From the NCBI GenBank assembly GCA_963666995.1, contig OY762941.1:4898001-4962000 (forward strand): 64,000 bases of DNA. The letters run 5' to 3'. Under the pieces are notes generated by a model, which worked only from the letters and a program-made list of their open reading frames with translations, made no database searches and had not been told where the DNA came from. Origin of the DNA: Syntrophobacter sp963666995 (GTDB lineage: Bacteria > Desulfobacterota > Syntrophobacteria > Syntrophobacterales > Syntrophobacteraceae). The translations under genes and the position numbers were made by a program. Shown here one piece after another: positions 8,130 to 17,675 of this stretch; position 1 is the first letter of the stretch, and each line of letters opens with the position of its first letter.

Positions 8130-9592
8130 GCACCATCCTCCTTACAAGGCAGCGTTATGATAAATGTCGCCCCCCTGGTTTGTCGTGATTTGAGGTTGAG
8201 ACTCCCCTTGTGATCTCCAACGATTCTGGCGGCTATGGCAAGGCCGAGTCCCGTGCCCTCCTCCTTGGTGCTGAAGAAGGGCTGAAATATTCTATCCCTG
8301 ACGGACTCGGGGACCCCGGGGCCATTGTCGCTCACCTGAATCACCGCCACATGGCCCAACGGTTCGGCAACTCCCAATTCTTCACGTATGAAGACCTGTC
8401 CGCCTTCTCCCATCGCTTCGCAGGCATTCACAATGAGGTTGACCAGGACCTCCTTCAGCTGTTCCGGATCCCCTTCGATCTGCGGCAGCCTCCGCTGCCG
8501 ATACAGCTCGACGGTCACCCCATAGGACTCGATTCGGTGCCTCAACAATTGTATGGCCATGTCGACCACATCGGACGGGCTGATCATCTGCATTTTCAGC
8601 TTCGGCGGGCGTGAAAATTCAAGGAAATTCTGCACGATGTTATCGATGTGACGGATTTCTTCGCCTATCACTTCGAAGTCCTCCTGCTGGTTGGAGGACA
8701 GTTTCAAGGTTCTCTCCATGGTAAACAGCCGCATTTTGACCGACGTCAACGGATTGCGGATACTGTGGGCCACGCCTGCGGCAAGCTTTCCCACGAGGGC
8801 GAGTTTCTCGGACTGCAGCAGGTGTTCTCTGCTCTGCTGCAACTGGGTCTGAGTCTGATCCACATCCTTGAGCAGGCCATGAACACGATCGACCAAAGCG
8901 CCGACTTCATCCGATCGATACTCTTCGTCGCCACCGACTTCCACAGCCAGCCTTCTAATGGGTCCGAGGACCCTTCTGAACAGAAAAAAGGTCAGGATCA
9001 GCCCGAGCAACAAAGCAGTGCAGATCGCCGCTATCGATATGGCCGCCATGAACTGAAGACGCTCGGATATCCATTTTTGGGAGTGAGAAATCCCCTGGTA
9101 CTGCAGTTCCTTGTACTGTTCGCAAAGATCGCGTATCGAATAGAAGGGATTGCGTATCTCCCGAACCACTTTCAACCCGGCATCGCGTTGTCCGGAGTCA
9201 TACAGACTGATCGCCTGGTCCCTGGTACTGTTGTGGTGGATGTATTTTGATTCAATTTCATTCACGATTTCATATTGTTTCTCTGAACGGGACAGTTCCC
9301 TCGCTTTCTTCAGCCACTGCTCGAAATTGTATCTGTTCTGGTCCAGTTGAGTGAGCCATTCCGCGTTTCCATCAAGGAAATAGTAGCTGAGCAGACCCCG
9401 CTGCATCGCCAGAGCGCTCTCAAGCTCCTGGGAGACGTTCACCGCCGCTACATTGTTGCCGGTGATGGTGGTAACCAGCAACGCGGTCCGGTGGATCCAC
9501 CACATGGAAACCAGGACCGCCACGACTGTAGTGGCAACCAGAGAAACCACGATCGCAAAAATTTCGATCCGTAAACTCGCGCGAGCATGCAT
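8114..9592 (-). CDS. Membrane sensor histidine kinase (NtrB-like core)
   Basis: 492 residues. Two membrane helices near residues 9-32 and 180-205 enclose a helical periplasmic sensor domain of about 150 residues; a HAMP linker follows (RRVLGPIRRLAVEV), then the dimerisation/phosphoacceptor box with H276 in AAGVAHSIRNPL, the N box (LVNLIVNACEAM) and G boxes (VSDNGPGVPE, GTGLGLAIA). The residue after the active His is Ser rather than the usual Glu (HSIRNPL for HEIRNPL). It is the cognate kinase of the overlapping NtrC-type regulator. Signal unknown. A dyad at 9639-9653 lies just upstream. Confidence 0.93.
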   Translation of the reverse strand: MHARASLRIEIFAIVVSLVATTVVAVLVSMWWIHRTALLVTTITGNNVAAVNVSQELESALAMQRGLLSYYFLDGNAEWLTQLDQNRYNFEQWLKKARELSRSEKQYEIVNEIESKYIHHNSTRDQAISLYDSGQRDAGLKVVREIRNPFYSIRDLCEQYKELQYQGISHSQKWISERLQFMAAISIAAICTALLLGLILTFFLFRRVLGPIRRLAVEVGGDEEYRSDEVGALVDRVHGLLKDVDQTQTQLQQSREHLLQSEKLALVGKLAAGVAHSIRNPLTSVKMRLFTMERTLKLSSNQQEDFEVIGEEIRHIDNIVQNFLEFSRPPKLKMQMISPSDVVDMAIQLLRHRIESYGVTVELYRQRRLPQIEGDPEQLKEVLVNLIVNACEAMGEGGQVFIREELGVAEPLGHVAVIQVSDNGPGVPESVRDRIFQPFFSTKEEGTGLGLAIAARIVGDHKGSLNLKSRQTRGATFIITLPCKEDGAWLRS

Positions 9593-9638
9593 ACGACCGG
9601 AGTTCCTCCGTTATGGGGCCGAAACAAAACATCACTCC

Positions 9639-9653
9639 AGGCGAATATCGCCT
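9639..9653. promoter_or_regulatory. Small dyad upstream of the kinase gene
   Basis: AGGCGA-ATA-TCGCCT, six-base perfect arms, 47 bp before the kinase start at 9592. Possible operator; chance occurrence cannot be excluded. Confidence 0.25.
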
Positions 9654-9718
9654 ATCCTACCAGCCATATTCGGCATGTGGTAGATCTTTGGAACAGGACG
9701 TCAGGGGACTACCAAACG

Positions 9719-12271
9719 TTATTCTCCCGTTCCGAGCAGGGGCAAACGCCGAAAGCGCTTTCCCGTAGCGGCAAAGACTGCGTTCGCCACCGCCGGAGCC
9801 AGGGGAGGAACTCCCGGCTCGCCAACCCCCGTGGGGCTTTCACTCGAGGCAACGATGTACACCTCGACCGGCGGCATATGATTATAGCGCAGCACCTTGT
9901 AGTTGTCGAAGTTCGATTGCAGAACCCGGCCGCCGTCGAGCGTGACGGCCTCCTCAAAAGCAGCCGACATCCCGAAGCCGACGCCTCCCTCCATTTGCGC
10001 CCGAATGATCTCCGGATTCACCGCCGTCCCGCAATCCACCGCGCAGACCACCCGTTCGACCTGAAATGTACCGTCGCCGGCGATCGAAACCTCGGCAACC
10101 TGCGCCACGAAGGTATTGAAAGATTGATGCAGGGCCACCCCGCGGCTTCGGCCCGGGGGAAGGGGCGAGCCCCAGCCGGCTTTCTCCGAAACCAGATCGA
10201 GCACTCCGCGGTGCCGCGGCTGACCGGCCAGAAGCGCTCGACGCAACTCCACGGGATCCCGGCCGGCGGCGCTTGCCAACTCGTCCAGGAAGACCTCGAC
10301 GGCAAACGCAGTATGGGTATGGCCGACTGAGCGCCACCAGAGCACGGGCACTCCTGATTCCATCGTGTGCAGATCGACGTGCAGGTTGGGAATGGCATAG
10401 GGTATATCCGATGCACCTTCAACCGAAGTCATGTCGATGCCGTCTACGATCATCGCCCCTTCAAAAGGCGAGTTGGCAATAAGCGATTGCCCGATCAGGC
10501 GATGGCTCCACGCTACGAGGTTTCCCTGCTCATCGAGGCCCCCCTGCAGGTGATGAACGAACATCGGACGATAACGTCCCCCTTTTATATCATCTTCCCG
10601 AGTCCAGACGAGGTGGACCGGAACGCGTCGGCCAATGGCCGCGGCAATATGAACACCCTCGACAATATAGTCGGAAGTCGGGTTTGCCCGCCGGCCGAAG
10701 CTTCCCCCGGAGAAGACCGTGTGGATTCTCACTTGTCTCGTTTCCAGACCCAGCGCCTTCGCCGCGTTGGCCTGGTCCACTGTTTGAAACTGATCGCCGG
10801 CCCAGATATCACAGCCGTCGTCGGTGAGTTGAACGACGCAGTTGAGCGGCTCGAGAGGCGCATGCGCCAGGTAAGGGAACTCGAAAGTCGCCTCGATCGT
10901 CTGCGCAGCCTCGGCGAGAGCCCGCCCCGCGTCTCCCTCTTTCCGGGCGGTCAATCCCGGGGTCGCGAGCAATGCCCGGTATTCGCTCAGCAACTCCGGC
11001 GTGCCGCGCATCTCCGCCGCACTGTTGTCCCACTCAACGCGCAGGGCATCGCGCCCGCGTTTTGCCGCCCACGAGTCGGAGGCGACCACGGCCACACCTT
11101 CCGGGATTTCCAAAACGTCGGTCACCCCCGGTACGGCCAGGGCCTGGGCCGCATCAAAGGACGCCACCCTGCCGCCGAAGCATGGGGGGCGGGCCACCAT
11201 GGCGGTCAACATGCCCGGTAGCCGGATATCCATGGCGAATTGGGCCGCTCCATCCACTTTGGGCTCAATGTCGAGGCGTTCACGCTGCCTGCCGATCAGA
11301 TTGAACGTTCCCGGCTCCTTGAGACGCACCTCGGCCGGTGGAGTCATATCAGCAGCTTTTCGGGCGAGTTCGCCGAAGGTTGCCCGCTTGCCGCTCGCAG
11401 GGTGCCTGACTACACCCCTTTCCACGACTATTTTCCCCGCCGGGACTTCCCAGGAAGCGGCGGCGGCGTCAACAAGCATCGCTCGCGCCATCGCCCCGGC
11501 ACGGCGGTATTGTTCATAGGAATTGGCGATACCCGTGCTTCCGCCGGTTGCCTGCACGGGCCCGAAGAAGAGATTGTTGTAGAGTCGCTCATCCGCCGGA
11601 GCCGATTCGACCCGCACCCGGCTCCAATCGGCATCAAGCTCTTCAGACAGGATGGTCGCCAATCCGGTGTAGATCCCCTGACCCGTCTCCAAATGCTTGG
11701 CAATAACGGTTACAAAGCCGTCCGTGCCGATTCGTATGAACGGGTTCGGGGCGAAAACCCCGTCCCGGGCGGCAGAGGCATCAAAGGCCCTTTCCTTCAC
11801 GGCGGCAGCCGCTTCTCTTCCAGTGAGAATACCCTTGGCGGCGCGCTTGACGGCTGCCTTGATGCGTGAGTAGGTCGCGCACCGGCACAGGTTCCTCTGC
11901 ATGGCTTTGGCAATGTCCTCGTCACTGGGATCGGGCTTCTCTGAGAGAAGCGACACAGCCTGCAGGATCTGACCCGGCTGGCAGTAGCCGCACTGGGGTA
12001 CTTGCTCCTCCACCCACGCCAGCTTGACGGGATGGTCGGCGGGGACACCCTCGATGGTTGTTATTTCCATGCCATCCGCCGCCTGCGCCTTGGTGATGCA
12101 TGAAGGATGCGCCTTGCCCGCCACAAGCACGGTGCAGCCCCAGCACTGTCCCATGCCGCACCCGAATTTTGTCCCGGTAAGCCCCAAAACGTCCCGAAGG
12201 ACCCAAAGAAGGGGCATTTCCGGGTCAACGTCCGCAGTGTAACTTCTGCCGTTCACTGTAAATGTCGCCAT
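9719..12271 (-). CDS. Fused molybdenum hydroxylase, IorA-like [2Fe-2S] plus IorB-like molybdopterin subunit
   Basis: 850 residues starting MATFTVNGRSY at 12271 behind GGAGGAG. Residues 1-160 are the small subunit of xanthine dehydrogenase-type enzymes: a plant-type [2Fe-2S] cluster (FGCGMGQCWGC...C) and the helical second cluster (QCGYCQPGQIL...NLCRCATYSRI). After a short linker the isoquinoline-1-oxidoreductase beta-type molybdopterin subunit follows (GTDGFVTVIAKHLETGQG, GGSTGIANSYEQYR, WWRSVGHTHTAFAVE), ending with the catalytic glutamate motif GVGEPGVPPLAPAV. Normally two genes (about 150 and 700 residues); here one polypeptide. No Tat signal is seen, so cytoplasmic. It hydroxylates an N-heterocycle or aldehyde; substrate unknown. 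No FAD subunit or maturation gene adjoins it. It follows the Usp gene 12388-13305 by 116 bp. Confidence 0.9.
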   Translation of the reverse strand: MATFTVNGRSYTADVDPEMPLLWVLRDVLGLTGTKFGCGMGQCWGCTVLVAGKAHPSCITKAQAADGMEITTIEGVPADHPVKLAWVEEQVPQCGYCQPGQILQAVSLLSEKPDPSDEDIAKAMQRNLCRCATYSRIKAAVKRAAKGILTGREAAAAVKERAFDASAARDGVFAPNPFIRIGTDGFVTVIAKHLETGQGIYTGLATILSEELDADWSRVRVESAPADERLYNNLFFGPVQATGGSTGIANSYEQYRRAGAMARAMLVDAAAASWEVPAGKIVVERGVVRHPASGKRATFGELARKAADMTPPAEVRLKEPGTFNLIGRQRERLDIEPKVDGAAQFAMDIRLPGMLTAMVARPPCFGGRVASFDAAQALAVPGVTDVLEIPEGVAVVASDSWAAKRGRDALRVEWDNSAAEMRGTPELLSEYRALLATPGLTARKEGDAGRALAEAAQTIEATFEFPYLAHAPLEPLNCVVQLTDDGCDIWAGDQFQTVDQANAAKALGLETRQVRIHTVFSGGSFGRRANPTSDYIVEGVHIAAAIGRRVPVHLVWTREDDIKGGRYRPMFVHHLQGGLDEQGNLVAWSHRLIGQSLIANSPFEGAMIVDGIDMTSVEGASDIPYAIPNLHVDLHTMESGVPVLWWRSVGHTHTAFAVEVFLDELASAAGRDPVELRRALLAGQPRHRGVLDLVSEKAGWGSPLPPGRSRGVALHQSFNTFVAQVAEVSIAGDGTFQVERVVCAVDCGTAVNPEIIRAQMEGGVGFGMSAAFEEAVTLDGGRVLQSNFDNYKVLRYNHMPPVEVYIVASSESPTGVGEPGVPPLAPAVANAVFAATGKRFRRLPLLGTGE

Positions 12272-12387
12272 GATGTTTCTCCTCCGGGCCTGAGAGTCTC
12301 CGAGCGCCGGAGACCCAGGTCCCATCGACATACGCAGGGTGTTTGCCGGGCAGACTCCAAAGCACGGAAGAGTGAGCCGGCATCGTC

Positions 12388-13305
12388 TCATGCCTGCGGG
12401 CTTCCACGCTTTTGGGGAATCAGCAGGAGTGATCCATCATATAGGCCTGCGATCTTGCGGGCGAGGGCGTTTGCCCAGAACGCTCCAAGGCCCGCGAGAC
12501 CCCGCGTCTCGATGACGATCAAATCCGCGCCGACTTTTCCGGCAGTATCGAGCAACCCCGCTGCCAAATCCCCTCTCGCCACGCTCCCCGCAGCTTTCAG
12601 CCCTTCTGCTCCAAGTATTTCGACTTCGCCTTTGAGTACCGTCGCTGCATCCTCGGCCGCCAACTTCAGGATTTCCTTCGTCGTACCGGGGATAAGACGC
12701 CCCGTCGCAGCTTCTTCGCCGCTGATGCTTTCCAGGGTTGGAATAATGGCAACCAAGTACAACTCCGCATCCGCCACCCTGGCGAACTCGGTGGCTATTC
12801 GCTCGGCGCGTCTCTCTTTGTCCGCCACATCGACAGGGACGAGAATGCACCTGGGACCGAAATCCGGAGGCGTTCCTTCCTCGCTTGCGCGGATGAGCAT
12901 CACCGGGGTGCGCCCGTGCGTGATGACCTGTTCCGCATTGCTGCCGAACACGAACCTCTTCAGGCCCCCCTTCCCGTGCGTGCACAGGACAATGAGATCC
13001 TGGTCCAGTTCATCCGCATGCTCCGCAATGCACCGGGGCACATCTCCCTGCGGGACATCGTGAACGTGCGTGTCGACATCCAGTCCCAGGGCGCTGAGCC
13101 GGTCACCGACCGCGCTGAGATACCGCTCCGCTTCCTTCGTGGCCTTCAGGTGGATATCACCGTGGATGCTTGACGGCGGTGATTTTTCAATGACGTGGAG
13201 GAGCTTGATACTGCAGCCCGTGAGTTGCCCAAGCCTCTCGACCACACCCAACACGGATTCGGCAAGACGCGATCCATCCAGGGGGACAAGCATTCTCAGA
13301 AACAT
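12388..13305 (-). CDS. Tandem universal stress protein (two Usp domains)
   Basis: 305 residues made of two Usp domains. Domain 1 begins MFLRMLVPLDGSRLAES and carries CTHGKGGLKRFVFGSNAEQV; domain 2 begins RCILVPVDVADKERRAERI and ends ETRGLAGLGAFWANALARKIAG. The ATP motif G-x2-G-x9-G-S is clear in domain 1 only; domain 2 has A-N in place of G-S and may not bind nucleotide. It lies 50 bp behind the Nramp gene with a 7-bp hairpin (13316-13332) overlapping the ribosome binding region. Confidence 0.92.
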   Translation of the reverse strand: MFLRMLVPLDGSRLAESVLGVVERLGQLTGCSIKLLHVIEKSPPSSIHGDIHLKATKEAERYLSAVGDRLSALGLDVDTHVHDVPQGDVPRCIAEHADELDQDLIVLCTHGKGGLKRFVFGSNAEQVITHGRTPVMLIRASEEGTPPDFGPRCILVPVDVADKERRAERIATEFARVADAELYLVAIIPTLESISGEEAATGRLIPGTTKEILKLAAEDAATVLKGEVEILGAEGLKAAGSVARGDLAAGLLDTAGKVGADLIVIETRGLAGLGAFWANALARKIAGLYDGSLLLIPQKRGSPQA

Positions 13306-13315
13306 GAGGGGTCCT

Positions 13316-13332
13316 CCTTGGCTTCGCCAAGG
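13316..13332 (-). promoter_or_regulatory. Hairpin at the ribosome binding site between the Nramp and Usp genes
   Basis: Minus-strand RNA would fold CCTTGGC-GAA-GCCAAGG, the distal arm of which merges with the AAGGAGG ribosome binding sequence of the Usp gene. It could lower Usp translation or mark an mRNA processing point; there is no T-tract, so a terminator is unlikely. Confidence 0.35.
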
Positions 13333-13355
13333 TTTCAGCGAACGCGGGACATTCC

Positions 13356-14690
13356 CTAAATCAGGGTATACAGTAAATAGATGTTAAGCAGAATGATGAG
13401 CACCGCAACCAGCCAGGCCGTGACGACGGTAACAGGCCGGTTGACCAGAACACCCATGATCTCCCTGTCACTGGTAAAAATGACCAGGGGAACGATTGCC
13501 AACGGCAACCCAAAACTGAGCACCACCTGGCTGATGACGAGAGACCGGGTCGGATCCAACCCCAGGGCGATCACAACGAGCGACGGCAGCATCGTGACGA
13601 TCCTTCTGATCCACACGGGGATGTGAAAGCGCATGAATCCCTGCATGATTACCTGCCCGGACATGGTGCCGACCGTTGACGAGGAAAGTCCCGCAGCGAG
13701 AAGTGAGATCGCGAACACATCACTCGAGAATCGGCCCAGAAGCGGCGTCAACGTGCGGTACGCTTCTTCAATGGTCCCGACGTCATGCAGTCCCTCGGCA
13801 AAAAACGTCGATGCCGCCATGATGAGCATCGCGCAGTTGACGGCGCCGGCCACGCTCATCGCGATGACCACATCGATGATTTCAAAATGGAAAAGCCGCC
13901 GAATCTGGACGGAGTCCTTCACGACGATTCGTCCCTGGGTCAACGCCGAGTGCAGGAAGATTACATGCGGCATGACCGTGGCACCCAGGATCCCCGTGGC
14001 GAGCAACACGCTCTCCTCTCCCGCAAACGCAGGGATAAACGCGGCCCGGGCGAGTTCAGACCATTCGGGCCGAACAAGCACCATCTCGATGAGATACGAA
14101 AACGCGACGATCCCGATCAGCGCGCTGATCACTGCCTCAATGGGACGGAACCCGTATCGCTGAAGGCCGAGAATGAGAAAAGTGACCCCGGCGGTCAAGA
14201 GGCCCGACCAGAAGAGAGGCAGGTGAAACAGGAGCAGGAAACCAACCGCCGCCCCGATGAATTCGGCCAGATCCGTTGCCATGGCAACGACTTCCATGAT
14301 TATCCACATGGTCCAGACAGCGGATGCCGGAAGGCGCTCGCGGCAGAGCTCGGCCAGGTTTTGTCCGGAGGCTATTCCCAGCTTTGCGGACAGTACCTGC
14401 AACAGCATCGCAATCAGGTTGCTTGAAATTACAACCCATAACAGGGTATATCCGAATTTAGAGCCACCCTGGATATTGGTTGCGAAATTGCCGGGATCGA
14501 TGTAGGCGACCGCGGCAACGAAGGCGGGCCCGAGGAAAGGCAACAGCCGCCTGTGCCACGGCACATCCACATTCCCATCGAGCGCGGCCTGCGCTGCGCT
14601 TACGGTCCCCGCATCACCGGCGGGTTGTTTCGGACGCCGATCTTTTTCGGGAGCGGGACTGATAGCTGGAAGCTCCTCATCTGTCGGCAC
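13356..14690 (-). CDS. mntH: Nramp-family divalent metal transporter
   Basis: 444 residues with about 11 membrane helices after an N-terminal cytoplasmic stretch of 50 residues rich in Pro, Glu and Ala. The family signatures are intact: helix 1 metal-binding motif DPGN (AYIDPGNFATNIQGGS) and helix 6 motif with MPH (GATVMPHVIFLHSAL). These proteins take up Mn2+ or Fe2+ with protons. The gene is followed by the tandem Usp gene in the same direction. The symbol rests on family membership; metal preference cannot be read from sequence. Confidence 0.9.
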   Translation of the reverse strand: MPTDEELPAISPAPEKDRRPKQPAGDAGTVSAAQAALDGNVDVPWHRRLLPFLGPAFVAAVAYIDPGNFATNIQGGSKFGYTLLWVVISSNLIAMLLQVLSAKLGIASGQNLAELCRERLPASAVWTMWIIMEVVAMATDLAEFIGAAVGFLLLFHLPLFWSGLLTAGVTFLILGLQRYGFRPIEAVISALIGIVAFSYLIEMVLVRPEWSELARAAFIPAFAGEESVLLATGILGATVMPHVIFLHSALTQGRIVVKDSVQIRRLFHFEIIDVVIAMSVAGAVNCAMLIMAASTFFAEGLHDVGTIEEAYRTLTPLLGRFSSDVFAISLLAAGLSSSTVGTMSGQVIMQGFMRFHIPVWIRRIVTMLPSLVVIALGLDPTRSLVISQVVLSFGLPLAIVPLVIFTSDREIMGVLVNRPVTVVTAWLVAVLIILLNIYLLYTLI

Positions 14691-14774
14691 TGCGCCGGTT
14701 CACACGACTTGCCGAACGGCACGGCCTCATGTTCAAATGCAATTGAATCCGAATGCCGAAGACCCCCGGGTGCA

Positions 14775-14789
14775 CGGCAAGCGCCTTGC
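14775..14789 (+). promoter_or_regulatory. Sigma-54-like element before the second PEP-synthase-like gene
   Basis: CGGCAA-GCGCC-TTGC keeps the invariant GG and GC at the right 10-bp spacing and a full TTGC, but has two mismatches in the -24 box. It lies about 115 bp upstream of the start at 14905. Confidence 0.35.
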
Positions 14790-14904
14790 GTGTACGTCGT
14801 AAAAGGGCGCGCCGGTCCTCCGAAGAATATAACCCCGTTCTGCGTTTGCACAATCGGCGGTCGGACCGCATCGCATTTATTCCGTAATTTTTTTGAAAAG
14901 ATGA

Positions 14905-17574
14905 ATGCTTCTGCCCACAACCGAATCGGATCGGGAAGGAACCTCATCGGCCATGCTGGAAAAGTTCAACGTTTTTAAGAGATACCTCAGGAAGGGGGAA
15001 CCGTCGCAGGAAACGGGCCCGTCGGACATTTTTCGGCAAAAATACGAGCGATTCAAGGAACTCCTCGATTCCAACGCTGAACTTTCCAGGATCATCGCAG
15101 ACATGGAAGAAAAGCTTCAGGGGCATGAAGTCTTTGGAATGAGCTACCTGAGGTCCCGTTCGGCCAGGGCCGTCTTTCACGCGGTTCGGATGGTCAACAG
15201 CCTGAGCGCACTCTCCGGCAAGAAATGTATGGAGCTTCTCAAGGTTCTGGACGGCATCAATACGGAACTCAAGGTTCTGCTCGAAACGAGGAAAGAGAGC
15301 GGCACCGGCAAGTGGATATTCTCCTACTCCGAGATCACCAGGGAAATGGTCGACCGCGTTGGCGGGAAAAGCGCGAACCTGGGCGAAGTGCGCAACAGGG
15401 TAGGCCTCCCGACCCCCGAAGGTTTTGCCATCACCACGGATGCGTTCGATTTCTTTATGTCCGAGAACGACCTGTTCGATGAAATCAACCGGGAGAAGAT
15501 GGCAATCGATCCGGCCGACGCCGAATCAATCGTCTCGGCCGGCGAAGCGATCCAGAGGCTCATCCTGTCTGCACCGGTTCCCCGTGACCTGCGCGATTCG
15601 GTTTTGTCGGCCTATGACGACATGGCCGCCGGAGTTCAACAACCCGATTCGTCCAGGGCATCATCCCCCATCTCGATGAGAAGCAGCGCTGTTGGAGAAG
15701 ACAGCGAACTTTCCTTTGCCGGACAGTATGTCTCGATCCTCAACGTGCCGCGCGAAAAGATCGTCGAGACCTACAACGTTATCGTGGCGAGTCTTTATTC
15801 ACCACGCGCAATTTCCTACCGGCTGAGCAAAGGCATCCGCGACGAAGATATCGCGATGAGTGTAGCCTGCCTGCGGATGGTGGATTCCGTCGCCAGTGGT
15901 GTCATCTATTCCCGGCATCCCTCCAATGTGCTCGAAGACGGCATCATCGTTACCGGCGTCTTCGGCCTGGGGCCGTACGCGGTGGACGGGATAATAACTC
16001 CCGATATGTATACGATATCAAGAAACGACGGACGTATTCTTCAAAGCCAAATCGCCAGGAAAAGCGTGCAGTTGGTGACAAGTCCGAAGGGAGGCCTGAC
16101 GGAAATGCCGGTGCGCGAAGCGATGCAATCGGTCCCCTGCCTCTCCCCCGAGCAACTGTCCCGCCTGGCCGGGTTCGCGACAGACCTCGAAACGCACTAT
16201 GGCCGGCCCCAGGACATTGAATGGGCGCTCGATTCCGACGGGCGTCTTTTCGTGCTGCAGACCCGGCCTCTTCGTATCGAAAAGAGCTGTGCGGATCTTG
16301 AGAAGCGGCCGGTTCCCACACTGCATTCGGATCAGGTGCTCATCGAAGGGGGAGCCGTCGCTTTTCCCGGAATTGGGTGCGGAAAGGCATATCAGGTGCA
16401 TTCGGACGCGGATTTGCCCGGCTTCCCGTCCGGCGCCGTCCTTGTCGCAAAGCATTCTTCACCCAAGTTCGTGGTGGTCATGCCCAAGGCAAGAGCCATC
16501 GTCACCGACGCCGGAAGCGTCACGGGACACATGGCATCCCTTGCCAGGGAATTCGCGGTACCGACTCTTCTGGGCGTCAAAACGGCCACCTCCGTCATCA
16601 CCACCGGCATGGAAGTCACTGTCGACGCCTATTCCGGGAGAGTCTACCGGGGAATCGTTCCGGAACTATCGAGCATTCAATCGCCCCGGGAACCCTACAT
16701 GAAGGATACCCCGGTGTATGAAAGCCTTAAGCGAGTGGCGGATCTGATCGTGCCTCTGCGACTCCTCGAGCCCCGTTCCCCCGATTTTCAGCCCGGGAAC
16801 TGCCGTTCGCTTCACGACATCATGCGGTTTGTGCATGAGTGCTCATACATGGAAATGTTCAAACTCAGCGATCAGGTTTCCGCAGGCAGGGGCTGCGCCG
16901 TTAAACTCGACGCACACCTTCCCCTCGACCTATACGTCATTGACCTGGGAGGCGGCCTCTCTGAAGAAATCTCACGGCACACAAGGCTCGGCGTCGAGAA
17001 GGTCGTCTCGGTCCCTTTCCGCGCACTCTTGAAAGGGATGCTCCACGAAGGCCTGAGCGTTCAGAAGCCTCGTCCGGTACAACTGAAGGGCTTCTTTTCG
17101 GTGATGAGCGAACAGATGCTCAATCCGGTCCGTACCGAGGCGGAAAGGTTCGGGGACAGAAGTTACGCCATCATCTCAGACCGGTATCTGAATTTCAGCT
17201 CCAGGGTTGGCTATCACTATAGCGTGCTTGACTGTTATTGCGGTCAGACCCTCAATAAGAACTATATTACCTTTCTATTCAAGGGGGGTGCCGCGGACGA
17301 CACGAGGAGAGGCCGCCGGGCCAGGGCCATCGCACTGATTCTGGAGAGCCTGGATTTTTCCGCCGAAGTCATAGCGGACCGGGTGGATGCGCGACTGCAG
17401 AAATTCAGCGCCGAGGTGATCGAAGATAAACTCGATGCAGTGGGAAGACTGCTCCAGTTCACCCGGCAGATGGACATGCTGATGAATGACGAGGCAAGCG
17501 TGGCCGCAATGGCGAAAGCTTTCCTCGAAGGGAACTACCATCTCGATCCGCAGGACTCCGGGGCCGGGCGTTAG
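14905..17574 (+). CDS. PEP-synthase-like phosphohistidine protein without TIM barrel
   Basis: 889 residues. N-terminal helical region (about 1-135), then the ATP-grasp-like nucleotide domain of PEP synthase/pyruvate phosphate dikinase (VGGKSANLGEV, SMRSSAVGEDSELSFAGQY, DIEWALDSDGRLFVLQTRPL), then the phosphohistidine domain with H542 in TDAGSVTGHMASLAREFAVP. The last 310 residues do not show the PEP/pyruvate TIM barrel; they match the left-edge paralogue (GNCRSLHDIMRFVHE against RNCRTFHDITRFCHE; VEKVVSVPFRALLKG against LENIVSIPMLALWEG). An alternative start is the ATG at 14953 (MLEKFNVF); neither has an ideal ribosome binding site. It stands alone, divergent from the Nramp gene. Likely a phosphotransfer protein of unknown target rather than gluconeogenic PEP synthase. 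Confidence 0.85.
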   Translation: MLLPTTESDREGTSSAMLEKFNVFKRYLRKGEPSQETGPSDIFRQKYERFKELLDSNAELSRIIADMEEKLQGHEVFGMSYLRSRSARAVFHAVRMVNSLSALSGKKCMELLKVLDGINTELKVLLETRKESGTGKWIFSYSEITREMVDRVGGKSANLGEVRNRVGLPTPEGFAITTDAFDFFMSENDLFDEINREKMAIDPADAESIVSAGEAIQRLILSAPVPRDLRDSVLSAYDDMAAGVQQPDSSRASSPISMRSSAVGEDSELSFAGQYVSILNVPREKIVETYNVIVASLYSPRAISYRLSKGIRDEDIAMSVACLRMVDSVASGVIYSRHPSNVLEDGIIVTGVFGLGPYAVDGIITPDMYTISRNDGRILQSQIARKSVQLVTSPKGGLTEMPVREAMQSVPCLSPEQLSRLAGFATDLETHYGRPQDIEWALDSDGRLFVLQTRPLRIEKSCADLEKRPVPTLHSDQVLIEGGAVAFPGIGCGKAYQVHSDADLPGFPSGAVLVAKHSSPKFVVVMPKARAIVTDAGSVTGHMASLAREFAVPTLLGVKTATSVITTGMEVTVDAYSGRVYRGIVPELSSIQSPREPYMKDTPVYESLKRVADLIVPLRLLEPRSPDFQPGNCRSLHDIMRFVHECSYMEMFKLSDQVSAGRGCAVKLDAHLPLDLYVIDLGGGLSEEISRHTRLGVEKVVSVPFRALLKGMLHEGLSVQKPRPVQLKGFFSVMSEQMLNPVRTEAERFGDRSYAIISDRYLNFSSRVGYHYSVLDCYCGQTLNKNYITFLFKGGAADDTRRGRRARAIALILESLDFSAEVIADRVDARLQKFSAEVIEDKLDAVGRLLQFTRQMDMLMNDEASVAAMAKAFLEGNYHLDPQDSGAGR

Positions 17575-17675
17575 CCGAGCCGGCCACGCTCCCCGTTCTT
17601 CCGTCACCCATGCGCGGACAGGCTCTCAACGCAGACACGCCCTCAGGCCGTGCGTACGCTGTCCGACACTGCGCT

